Part shown: positions 33,889 through 41,534 of the stretch, piece after piece
Position numbering within the stretch: position 1 is the first letter of the stretch
Layout: each line of letters begins with the position of its first letter
Assembly (NCBI GenBank): GCA_015233785.1
Contig: JADFWT010000004.1
Coordinates: forward strand, 1-60,259
DNA length: 60,259 nucleotides
From: Magnetococcales bacterium
GTDB lineage: Bacteria; Pseudomonadota; Magnetococcia; Magnetococcales; JADFWT01
Direction: 5' to 3'
Notes under the pieces: generated by a model
Seen by the model: only the letters and a program-made list of their open reading frames with translations
Database searches by the model: none
Told to the model about the DNA's origin: nothing
Made by a program: the position numbers and the translations under genes

Positions 33889-35055
33889 ATGTTTCTTAAG
33901 AATCTTAGAATTTCCAACCTCCTATCATTTGGACCCGATGCTCTTGAGCTACCTCTACAACCTCTCAACATCCTTATCGGGGCCAACGGGTCTGGAAAAT
34001 CCAACCTGCTTGAGGCCATCTCCCTCCTCCAATCCGCACCAAAAGACTTGGGCAAGCCTGTCCGTGATGCTGGTGGTATTGAAGAGTGGCTTTGGAAACC
34101 CGGCGGTCGAGATGCCATAGCAAGCATTGAAGCAATTGTAGAATATTCTCAAAAAAATATGCCGATTCGCCATAGCCTTTCTTTTCGAAACTCTGGAAAT
34201 TATTTTGACTTCATTGAAGAGCGTATTGAAAACAGAGATCCGGATCTCGGCCATGATGACAGCTATTTCTATTATCGATTCAAAGACGGAAGAGCTTTAC
34301 TGAACGACAACGAAGAAAACAGAAGAGAGTTAAGAAGAGAGACAATTCATCCTGAAGAGTCAATATTATCGCAACGCAAGGATATTGACCACTATCCAGA
34401 GATAACTTGGCTTGGCGAATCCTACCAAAGCATGAGAATCTATCGTGAGTGGTCAATAGGGCGCTTTACAGCACCAAGGCTTTTTCAAGACTCTACCAGC
34501 CGCTCTTCTGGGCTGAATGAAGATTATGCCAATCTGGGATTGGTGCTAAAACGTTTGAAAAAAGATTATGACACAAGAAACAAAATATCGTCTTACTTGA
34601 ATAAATTTAACGGCGACATCAGAGATTTTGATATTGACATCGATGGAAGCGGGAAGATTCAGATTTATCTAGTAGAGAAACACAGTACTATACCAGCGAC
34701 ACGGCTCTCCGATGGTACACTCCGTTTTATCTCTCTGCTTGCTATCCTTTGCAACCCATCTCCACCGCCTCTGATCTGTATTGAAGAACCAGAAATGGCA
34801 CTTCACCCTGATATTATTCCAACCATCGCCGATCTACTCACAGATGCCTCTCAAAGAACCCAGCTGATTGTCACAACCCATTCAGATATCCTTATTGATG
34901 CCTTCACTGAGACGCCAGAGGCTGTCATTGTCTGCGATAAATCAGATATGCAGACGTACATGCGCCGACTAAACCAAGATGACCTGAAGCAGTGGATTGA
35001 TGAATACCGCTTGGGTGAGGCATGGTTGAATAATATGGTTGGAGGGCATAGCTAA
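33889..35055 (+). CDS. AAA_21/OLD-like ATPase, likely defence-module subunit
   Basis: The ATG at 33889 is chosen because the protein then opens with MFLKNLRISNLLSFG, the usual start of SMC/RecF/OLD-type ATPases, with AGGG upstream; an ATG at 33856 adds 11 unrelated residues. Walker A is GANGSGKSNLLEAI (~32-45). The signature-like LSDGTLRFISLLAIL and the Walker B ICIEEPEMALHPDI follow, then the H-loop TTHSDILID. The gene is clearly AT-richer than its neighbours, which suggests transfer. Its stop overlaps the next start by one base (TAATG). Pairs of AAA_21 ATPase and DUF4276/RloB-like proteins are known from anti-phage loci; a defence role is inferred. Confidence 0.85.
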   Translation: MFLKNLRISNLLSFGPDALELPLQPLNILIGANGSGKSNLLEAISLLQSAPKDLGKPVRDAGGIEEWLWKPGGRDAIASIEAIVEYSQKNMPIRHSLSFRNSGNYFDFIEERIENRDPDLGHDDSYFYYRFKDGRALLNDNEENRRELRRETIHPEESILSQRKDIDHYPEITWLGESYQSMRIYREWSIGRFTAPRLFQDSTSRSSGLNEDYANLGLVLKRLKKDYDTRNKISSYLNKFNGDIRDFDIDIDGSGKIQIYLVEKHSTIPATRLSDGTLRFISLLAILCNPSPPPLICIEEPEMALHPDIIPTIADLLTDASQRTQLIVTTHSDILIDAFTETPEAVIVCDKSDMQTYMRRLNQDDLKQWIDEYRLGEAWLNNMVGGHS

Positions 35056-35771
35056 TGCATAAAAAAGTACTGTTCCACGTCTACACTGAGGGCGCTGGAA
35101 AACCAAATCAGAAAAACAGCAAGAACCTCCGTATACGACTCAAAAAAGCATTTACGCTTTTCATTAAGAGGTCCATTAAGCAAACATACCCTGGCCACAC
35201 AACAGGGAGCGATGTTAATTTTGTTGTAATACCTTGTGGAAGCAGAGACCAGGCATTCAAATTTTTCTCCAGATCCTGGCCTCTGAAAAAAGGAGATCCT
35301 ATTCCATTGTTGCTTGTGGACAGTGAAGAACCGATCCATGACGACCTTGAACCGTGGACGTTTCTTACGGATAGAGAGCCATGGGAACGCCCTGAGAATG
35401 CGACAAACCACTATGTTCACCTCATGGTAAACTGCATGGAAAACTGGTTTCTCGCAGATCTCGGAACGCTAGATAACTATTTTGGGCCCGGTTTTAACAC
35501 AGCTGCTCTTCCAAAAACATTGCCTATCGAAAAAGCACTGAAAAACGATGTCATGAAAGGCTTGAAACAAGCTTCAAGAAACTCAAGAAGAGGAATCTAT
35601 CATAAAGGTCGCCACTCGTTTGACATCCTTGAGCAGATAGACCCGACTAAATTGCAACGCAAAGCCCCTTGGGCTTGCCGCTTTCTGAAAGCCATGGATG
35701 ACGTGTTGGTCCATAAAAAATTAAATGTTTCTATCAGAAAATGCTCACTCCCAAATGCATCCGATGCGTGA
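35055..35771 (+). CDS. DUF4276/RloB-like (TOPRIM-type) partner of the AAA ATPase
   Basis: The 238-residue protein starts on the stop of the ATPase gene. An N-terminal strand FHVYTEGAG supplies a Glu-Gly, then PLLLVDSEEPI gives Asp-x-Glu, followed by VHLMVNCMENWFLADL and a C-terminal 'GRHSFDILEQIDP'. The order E ... D-x-E ... MExWxxAD matches DUF4276/RloB-like proteins, thought to be TOPRIM-fold nucleases working with an ATPase. The first acidic motif is followed by Gly-Ala-Gly-Lys rather than the common 'EGxTE'. AT-rich composition matches the ATPase gene and differs from flanking genes. I am fairly sure of the pairing, less of the catalytic state. Confidence 0.72.
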   Translation: MHKKVLFHVYTEGAGKPNQKNSKNLRIRLKKAFTLFIKRSIKQTYPGHTTGSDVNFVVIPCGSRDQAFKFFSRSWPLKKGDPIPLLLVDSEEPIHDDLEPWTFLTDREPWERPENATNHYVHLMVNCMENWFLADLGTLDNYFGPGFNTAALPKTLPIEKALKNDVMKGLKQASRNSRRGIYHKGRHSFDILEQIDPTKLQRKAPWACRFLKAMDDVLVHKKLNVSIRKCSLPNASDA

Positions 35772-35888
35772 CCCTCTCTCACTCCCCGCCACACCTCCGC
35801 CTGCGGCGCGGGATTGACCGTAAAACTCCTCCGGCGTGGCCGTTGCGGCCTGAATATGGAACGCCGCAAGATAGGCCCCGTCAACCAT
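35745..35888 (-). other. Possible small frame or gene remnant
   Basis: On the minus strand the frame ending at 35745 reads as a smooth protein-like sequence (MVDGAYLAAFHIQAATATPE then EFYGQSRAAGGGVAG). It stays open upstream to about 35965 (SLIIKKGLTVILMVDG) but has no good start codon there and no ribosome site. It overlaps the end of the DUF4276 gene by 27 bp. It may be a small gene starting at 35888 or the tail of a lost gene. The 35772-36028 gap holds nothing else recognisable. Confidence 0.25.
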
Positions 35889-36028
35889 CAGAATAACGGT
35901 GAGCCCTTTTTTGATTATGAGAGACGCCTGGTGGATATGGGAGGCAGAGGTGATATTATCAGGTGAAACTTAGAAATGGATCCGCGGGAGGCTTGGCTCC
36001 CCATTGCTGCCACACCTGGGATACAGTC

Positions 36029-36196
36029 ATGAAACAACGCACCTCACAACGCCTGCTGGCTCTACTTCTGACAGCCGCACTCCTCACCAGCAGCGGCTGC
36101 TTGCCGGTCTTCAGCAAGAGCAAACCAACCATCTCCGGCTCGGCCAGCAGAGCTGGGGCATCGGGTGGCGTATCCAAGGGGCTGTTTGAGTGGTGA
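36029..36196 (+). CDS. Small lipoprotein of 55 residues
   Basis: The ATG at 36029 opens a classic lipoprotein signal: basic MKQRTSQR, hydrophobic LLALLLTAALL, then TSSGC with the lipid-attachment Cys near residue 25. The mature part is only ~30 residues, rich in Ser, Gly and Lys. An in-frame ATG at 35963 would add 22 residues before the signal and is less likely. Small lipoproteins of this kind are often outer-membrane attached. No function can be given. It is convergent with the PLP-enzyme gene 26 bp away. Confidence 0.55.
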   Translation: MKQRTSQRLLALLLTAALLTSSGCLPVFSKSKPTISGSASRAGASGGVSKGLFEW

Positions 36197-36222
36197 GAAG
36201 ACCCATCTGGGCAAAGATCACA

Positions 36223-37206
36223 TCAAACGGCAGCACCCTGAAGATCCATGCGCACTAAAATCTCTACAAGACGCTGCACCTCACTTGCCGAGAAACGCCC
36301 ATCCAGAGGCAACGCCAACATACGCCTTTGCACCTCGCCCCTCACGCCTTCCAGCTCAGGCCAGTGGGCCGGCAGGTAGATCTGTTGCAGGGCCAACGCC
36401 GCACGCACGGCATCCCGATCCTCCAGCAGCAGCGGGTAGAAACAAGGGTACTCCGGCGCATCCCGATCCACAAATCGGCCCAAAGCCTGTTCATACACGG
36501 CAAACTGCGCCCGTCGTACGCTGTATTCAACCTCTAACTTCCGGTAAAAGTCCATCATCCGCCCGACCGCCACACTGCTGGGGGCGTGAATGCTCTGCTG
36601 TCGATTTAACAGCGTTTCGCCATGCTGAAGATCGGCCAGATAATCTTTCTCGCAGCCGCCACACCCCGCAAGAAATGCCGCCTTCTTGCGCTGCCCCCGA
36701 ACCTTGAGGGAGACAAAAGAGGCAGGCCCCTCCATCTTTTTCCCCACCAAAGGCACGGTGGACCAAACCATACTTCCATCGGGAAGCGGCGATATCTTGC
36801 GTAAACTGTTGAAGCCAATCCAATGGGGCCATCTATCCGGTGGCTCCAAATAAGGCAGAAACACCCCATCCTCCAGTAAAACAGATCCCGGCTTCAACGC
36901 AATGGCACTGAGATCCTGCTTCCAGCCGAAGTAGTCAATGGCATAGAGCACATCATATTTGGCCCGATTGATCTCTTCTGGATCCCAGCGCAGACCATCG
37001 CCGATGGCGTAAAAATCATAAACCACACCATACTGATCAAGCACCTCCAACACAGTTCCGCATAAATAATCAGGCAGCAGATAGCGCTTGGTGCTAAAGC
37101 AGGGATCTTCCAAAATCAGACGGAGAGAGGAGCGCCCCGAATCGGTCGTATAGAGATGAGGCACACGATCCTGAAAAGGAGGTTCGCCTCCAAAGGGGCG
37201 TATCAC
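36223..37206 (-). CDS. PLP-dependent aminotransferase-like protein (DegT-related)
   Basis: The 327-residue protein keeps the outline of type-I-fold sugar aminotransferases: TTDSGRSSLRLIL near the N-terminus, LLPDYLC, YAIDYFG, LLEDGVF, and the lysine loop GFNSLRKISPLPDG with Lys137 as the probable Schiff-base residue. The family is usually 370-400 residues, so this is short. It overlaps the NeuC-type gene by ATGA and is the last of three genes. The setting suggests it acts on a nucleotide-linked sugar made with the epimerase, but the 'EDGV' and 'SLRKISPLPDG' motifs fit the fold better than any one substrate. Confidence 0.7.
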   Translation of the reverse strand: MIRPFGGEPPFQDRVPHLYTTDSGRSSLRLILEDPCFSTKRYLLPDYLCGTVLEVLDQYGVVYDFYAIGDGLRWDPEEINRAKYDVLYAIDYFGWKQDLSAIALKPGSVLLEDGVFLPYLEPPDRWPHWIGFNSLRKISPLPDGSMVWSTVPLVGKKMEGPASFVSLKVRGQRKKAAFLAGCGGCEKDYLADLQHGETLLNRQQSIHAPSSVAVGRMMDFYRKLEVEYSVRRAQFAVYEQALGRFVDRDAPEYPCFYPLLLEDRDAVRAALALQQIYLPAHWPELEGVRGEVQRRMLALPLDGRFSASEVQRLVEILVRMDLQGAAV

Positions 37207-38375
37207 AACGAATAATCCACATCAAAAAAGCGCTTTCGAGCCGACAACTCCAGCCCCTTGAGAAGTTGAACAATGCTCTCCGGCGTGTGATCGCCCTGAT
37301 AGGGATTGGGAGCCATTGACGCCTTCTCCTGGAAATGGGGCGTGATGGCGTGATGAATCGCTCCGGTGATGGCCTGAGACTCCGAAGGCGCATAAAGCAC
37401 GCTATCAGCCCGTGTTCTCCCCTCCTGACGCTCCCCAATATCCACCGTGGGCGTGCCGAAACTTGGCGCCTCCACTAACCCGCTGGAAGAGTTGCCCACC
37501 ACCACATCCACCGCCCGCAACATGGAAAGATAGCGACGACTCCCCAACGAATTGAACCACCAAGCGCGCCCTGGATGATCACCGACAAATCCCTTAAGCA
37601 GCCGATTCAACAGGCGACCATCGGCATCGGCATTGGCGGCAGTGACCACAAAATGGGCCTCGGGGAACTGCCCCAATGCCACAAATAGCGCCTCGGCCGC
37701 CGCCTGAACGCCATCCGGGTTGAGGGTCTCCGGGTGATAGGTGATGAGCATGGTTACCGGACCAAAGTGCATGCCCAAATCCTGCTCAAGCTCCAGACGA
37801 TCCATCAGATCATCTCGCTTGATGGCATCCAAGCCAATCTCACCGACACTATAAACTCGCTCAGGCTCCTCCCCCAACTGAATCACCCGCTGTCGATAGG
37901 ACTCGGTGGCCGTGAGATGGATGGTGGAGAGCTTGGTAATAGCGTGGCGCATGGCATCATCCAGGGCACCGAAGGTCACCTCACCGCCGCTGATGTGCAC
38001 AATGGGAATCCGATGCACAAAGGCCGCCTGAGCCACTGCCAATGTCTCAAAACGGTCCCCCAGCAGAATCACCAACATCGGCTTTACGCGACCAAACAGA
38101 TCACCAAAACCAATCAACCCCAAGCCCATCGCCTTGGCCATGCCCACCGGTGTATCGCTGGAGAGCATCATCTCGACCCGGTCATGCACCTCCAGGCCGC
38201 TATGCTCAATCTGCTGGACCGTGTTGCCGAACTCCTGAGACAGATGCATGCCGGTGGCAATCAGATGAAGCTTGACCTCGGGGTCGGCGTCAATAGCCTT
38301 GATCAGGCCAGTAAGCAGACCAAAATCGGCCCGCGATGTGGTAATTACCGCATAGAGCGGTCGCGCATCACTCAT
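37203..38375 (-). CDS. neuC: UDP-N-acetylglucosamine 2-epimerase (hydrolysing), NeuC-type
   Basis: The 390-residue protein has the hallmarks of NeuC/NnaA: YAVITTSRADFGLLTGLI at the N-terminus, VILLGDRFETLAVAQAA, HISGGEVTFGALDDAMRHAI, then SYRQRVIQLGEEPERVYSVG, and a C-terminal nucleotide site with VVGNSSSGLVEAPSFGTPTV. NeuC enzymes release ManNAc (or a di-acetamido hexose) from UDP-sugars on the way to sialic, legionaminic or pseudaminic acids. The later synthase and CMP-transferase genes (neuB, neuA) are not in the window. It sits between a cNMP-domain protein and a PLP enzyme, each overlapping by ATGA, in a compact three-gene operon. Confidence 0.9.
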   Translation of the reverse strand: MSDARPLYAVITTSRADFGLLTGLIKAIDADPEVKLHLIATGMHLSQEFGNTVQQIEHSGLEVHDRVEMMLSSDTPVGMAKAMGLGLIGFGDLFGRVKPMLVILLGDRFETLAVAQAAFVHRIPIVHISGGEVTFGALDDAMRHAITKLSTIHLTATESYRQRVIQLGEEPERVYSVGEIGLDAIKRDDLMDRLELEQDLGMHFGPVTMLITYHPETLNPDGVQAAAEALFVALGQFPEAHFVVTAANADADGRLLNRLLKGFVGDHPGRAWWFNSLGSRRYLSMLRAVDVVVGNSSSGLVEAPSFGTPTVDIGERQEGRTRADSVLYAPSESQAITGAIHHAITPHFQEKASMAPNPYQGDHTPESIVQLLKGLELSARKRFFDVDYSL

Positions 38376-39430
38376 CCAAATCGATCCTTAAGGGCTACAA
38401 TATGCTCTTGAGCCTCCACCAATCGCTCAATCAATACGCCGGTCAACTGGGCCTGAACCCGGCTGCGCTGGGACTTACTAAATGCTTCAAAGGTAGGACG
38501 ATCCACCCTGATCATCATCATCTCGCTGGCAGCCAAGGCATCATGAGGACAACCGAGGGGACTCAAAAAAGGAACCTCACCCAATACCGATCCAGGCCCT
38601 AAACGACCAATATGACACGCCCGGCTACCCGGTGAAAAAAGATCTACAACCCCCTTGAGAACAACATGGAACGCATCGGTACGGTCTCCAGCCTTATAAA
38701 GCGTTTCTCCAGGTTGATAATGATCACTGATAAATACCTGAAGCCGTTTCCAGGTATCCTCATCTATGTTAAAATTGCGTAAAACCTTGATCTCTCGAAC
38801 TTGTTCCAAAATGGCATACCCAAGCATCGACTGCTGGGTACTGATGGCATCATCCGGGCCGACTGCCGTGCTGATGGCCCCCTCCAGCCCGACGCCAAGC
38901 CGCTTATAGGCACGACGACTCTGAGTGTTGAGTCGGCTTGCCCGAAGCTCACCGCTCTCCCATGGATCCAGTGGCTCAAAATGATCCGAAAGATTGTCGG
39001 AAAACAGCTTCGGAAACAGAATGGTCTCTTCCCGTTGAATGCGCTGATTAATCACTTCAACCATCTGCCGGGTCTCAGCGATAAACCAGGCGTTCTCCTC
39101 CACCATGTCCCGATCTCGCGTCCAGCTCCATAGAAACCCCTTATAGGCCCCATTCAGCTTATTGAGGTCGGTGGCATATTTTTTCACCGTCTTGTGGGTC
39201 TGCTTGTCGTCGCACTTATTGAGACGTTTTTTGAGCAACTTCTCCGACTCTTTAATATGTCGGCCGATCTGATCACCCAGCGCCCTTAGCACGGATTTCA
39301 CCAGGTGGGCACGACCCTTGCTGATCTTCCCTACCAACAAAGGCTCCAGAAGATCAATCTGATCAAGCATCCCCCGATTCTGCTCCTGAATCAGAAACGC
39401 CAGACAACGTTCCAAGGTGGATTTCGGCAT
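38372..39430 (-). CDS. Hemerythrin-like/helical domain plus cyclic-nucleotide-binding domain protein
   Basis: The ATG at 39430 (AGGGG eight bases upstream) is chosen over a longer frame to 39487. The ~352-residue product has a helical N-terminal half with QREETILFPKLF, which recalls the HHE hemerythrin motif, although the His of the motif appears to be Arg. The C-terminal half (~215-350) is a cNMP-binding beta-roll: HYQPGETLYKAGDRTDAFHV, GPGSVLGEVPFLSP, and 'MMMIRVDRPTFEAF'. There is no DNA-binding domain. It heads an operon with neuC. A role in controlling glycan synthesis or another membrane process is possible but not shown. Confidence 0.75.
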   Translation of the reverse strand: MPKSTLERCLAFLIQEQNRGMLDQIDLLEPLLVGKISKGRAHLVKSVLRALGDQIGRHIKESEKLLKKRLNKCDDKQTHKTVKKYATDLNKLNGAYKGFLWSWTRDRDMVEENAWFIAETRQMVEVINQRIQREETILFPKLFSDNLSDHFEPLDPWESGELRASRLNTQSRRAYKRLGVGLEGAISTAVGPDDAISTQQSMLGYAILEQVREIKVLRNFNIDEDTWKRLQVFISDHYQPGETLYKAGDRTDAFHVVLKGVVDLFSPGSRACHIGRLGPGSVLGEVPFLSPLGCPHDALAASEMMMIRVDRPTFEAFSKSQRSRVQAQLTGVLIERLVEAQEHIVALKDRFG

Positions 39431-39703
39431 GATACATCCCCTCATTATCCAATCCGCCCACACCATCACACCATGCGATAAGCTCACAGCATGACGCTCC
39501 CCTTCGCCAAGCCATGCCTCTGTCTGTAGGGCGGTTAAGTCCTATTCATTCCTTAGAGTACCACACCCCATAAAGCCCATGGCAACCTGTTCACCACCTT
39601 ACGCCGCTTCCTTGCCCTGGTGAGCCGATGTGTTTTTTGCGGATCTGCGTTAAAGTGCTTAAGATATTCCATCATCATCCGCTTGCCCACATCAGGAGGC
39701 ATC

Positions 39704-41032
39704 ATGCCCCGATCCCCCCTGCCCCACTTCTGGCTGCTGCTTGGAGCCCTGCTGCTCTGGACGCCCTCCATTCAAGCCAAAACCCCCGACATTCAAAGCC
39801 GTGTGGCCACCTTAAAAACCCGCGCCGAACGGGGGGACGCCAAGGCGCAAAACGATCTGGGCGGCCTCTATATACGCGGTGCAGGCGTTGAGAAAAGTTA
39901 TGAGCAGGCGGCGGTCTGGATTCGTAAAGCCGCCCATCAGGGAGATGCCGCCGCCCAGGTTAACCTGGGACATCTGTTCCGCCATGGACTAGGGGTGCCG
40001 CAATCCATCAAAGAGAGCATCAAGTGGTATGGTAAGGCCGCAGACGGCGGCGATGCGGAGGCGCAATTTCTGCTGGGAGGACTCTACGCTAAAGGTGATG
40101 AGGCACCCCAAGATCATTCCGCCGCTTTCCACTGGTACAGTAAAGCCGCTAAACAGGGCCACGCGAACGCCCAGGTCAACCTCGGCAAACTCTATCAACA
40201 TGGTCAGGGAGTCAAACAAAATCGACGACAGGCGCTACGTTGGTATGTCAAAGCCGCCAAGCAGGGCCAACCTATCGCTCAATACAACCTGGGCATCATG
40301 TACGCTACCGGAAACAGCGTTAGCATCAATCCCGATAAGGCGATCATGTGGTTTGAAAAAGCCGCTCGACAGGGAGATGCCGATGCTCAGAATAATCTGG
40401 GATATCTCTATGAGACAGGCCGGGCTGGGGTTAAAAAGGATCTGGAAAAGGCACTCTACTGGTATCGGGAAGCGGCAGACAGAGGCCAGACCAACGCCCT
40501 GGCAGCCCTGAAAAAACAGTACGAAACGCAAGCACCAGAAACCCTAACCCAGACGCAAGCCCAGGCCGTAACCGTGGTGACGCCGGGCCATGAACCGTTG
40601 GGGTTCTCAGCCGCGCTGGCAAATGCCCCCATGGCGGTCACGCTACCCCCCAGGATTGAACCGATGACCCCTCCTCTGCCGGCCTCGGTAGATGCAACAG
40701 ACATGACGCTGGTCAAACATCTTAATCCCGCACCAAATGCCATTAGAAAGAGCCCCGCCAAACCCAACAGAGCCACCCTCACCAAACCGCACCAACTACG
40801 CAAAAAACAGCTCAAGCGGCGTCCCATAAGGCACAGTCGCTCCGATCCAAAGGTGGCCCGCGTACAGCGTCGTCTCTGGCAGCGCGGATTTAATCCCGGC
40901 CCCATTGATGGACGCTTAGGCCCCAAGACCAAGCGTGCCATTCGACTCTATCAGCGACAGCAGCGCATTCGGGTGAATGGACGCATCACCCGACAGTTAA
41001 CCCAAAGGCTCTTTGGCAGCAAGAAGAGATAA
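39704..41032 (+). CDS. Sel1-repeat protein with C-terminal peptidoglycan-binding domain
   Basis: The ATG at 39704 has AGGAGG six bases upstream; the frame extends 28 codons further back without a site. A signal peptide (PHFWLLLGALLLWTPSIQA) leads to seven Sel1-like repeats (residues ~45-265; 'A..WY.KAA.QG.A.AQ.NLG.LY..G'). A Pro/Thr-rich linker follows and then a PG_binding_1 domain (~375-435; VQRRLWQRGFNPGPIDGRLG, TKRAIRLYQ). Such periplasmic proteins bind peptidoglycan and dock partners through the repeats. A stem-loop at 41043-41078 follows the stop. Confidence 0.85.
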   Translation: MPRSPLPHFWLLLGALLLWTPSIQAKTPDIQSRVATLKTRAERGDAKAQNDLGGLYIRGAGVEKSYEQAAVWIRKAAHQGDAAAQVNLGHLFRHGLGVPQSIKESIKWYGKAADGGDAEAQFLLGGLYAKGDEAPQDHSAAFHWYSKAAKQGHANAQVNLGKLYQHGQGVKQNRRQALRWYVKAAKQGQPIAQYNLGIMYATGNSVSINPDKAIMWFEKAARQGDADAQNNLGYLYETGRAGVKKDLEKALYWYREAADRGQTNALAALKKQYETQAPETLTQTQAQAVTVVTPGHEPLGFSAALANAPMAVTLPPRIEPMTPPLPASVDATDMTLVKHLNPAPNAIRKSPAKPNRATLTKPHQLRKKQLKRRPIRHSRSDPKVARVQRRLWQRGFNPGPIDGRLGPKTKRAIRLYQRQQRIRVNGRITRQLTQRLFGSKKR

Positions 41033-41042
41033 GCAGACATGC

Positions 41043-41078
41043 AAACGGGGATGACCCTGGACCTGGCCATCCCCGTTT
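41043..41078 (+). terminator. Probable intrinsic terminator of the Sel1 gene
   Basis: An 11-bp perfect stem, AAACGGGGATG (41043-41053) with CATCCCCGTTT (41068-41078), and a 14-base loop start ten bases after the Sel1 stop. The A- and T-flanked GC core is the usual shape of a terminator. The T-run is short (TTTAT), so efficiency is uncertain. Confidence 0.55.
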
Positions 41079-41361
41079 ATGGGAGAGGGGGGAATCCTCT
41101 CAGCTCCCGAGTGGGGGGCTATAGGTTAGACGCTTGGGAATTTAGACAAGAGGAGTTTGCATTTGGTTCCATAAGGGGGGGGGAGACCCCGAAGGACACT
41201 CCGAAACGGGTGATAGTAACTATTTTGGAATCCACCCCCTTGGATGACGGACCCCGGGAATCCATCAAGGAACTTCTGGATCGCACCAGAGGATGTATGA
41301 ATAAACACCAATCCATGGATGAGGAGTTGCGCCGGATTTGCTGAACAACCCATCATTGATC
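41079..41361. other. Intergenic stretch with a G-run, no supported gene
   Basis: The bases between the Sel1 terminator and the NACHT remnant contain a run of nine or ten G at about 41176-41185 and frames on both strands, one of 101 codons. None has a ribosome site, a recognisable motif or normal codon use. I see no gene here. Confidence 0.4.
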
Positions 41362-41534
41362 CTATCGTAAAACACGCCATAGATATCCGAACCTATCACG
41401 CAATCCAGTTCCCGACACGCTCGGCATCCGGCCAATCGATCTCAGATGGCTCTTCCGTACGCAAAATGCCTGCACCCACTGTTTCAATGCAGTTTTTTCA
41501 CTCCATCCCAGATCACTATCTTCACAATGGGCAT
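41362..41534 (-). pseudogene. Frameshifted tail of the NACHT gene (putative)
   Basis: Directly after the NACHT stop at 41535, the minus strand continues in another frame with protein-like sequence (GQLNAHCEDSDLGWSEKTAL, then KQWVQA). A second shift would be needed to read ILRTEEPSEIDWPDAERVG before stops. This looks like decayed coding sequence from the same gene rather than a new one. It is judged by eye only. Confidence 0.35.

Noticed and set aside
41039..41344. 101-codon plus-strand frame and overlapping minus-strand frames
   Set aside because: The frames cross the terminator hairpin and a G-run, lack ribosome sites and have unnatural composition.
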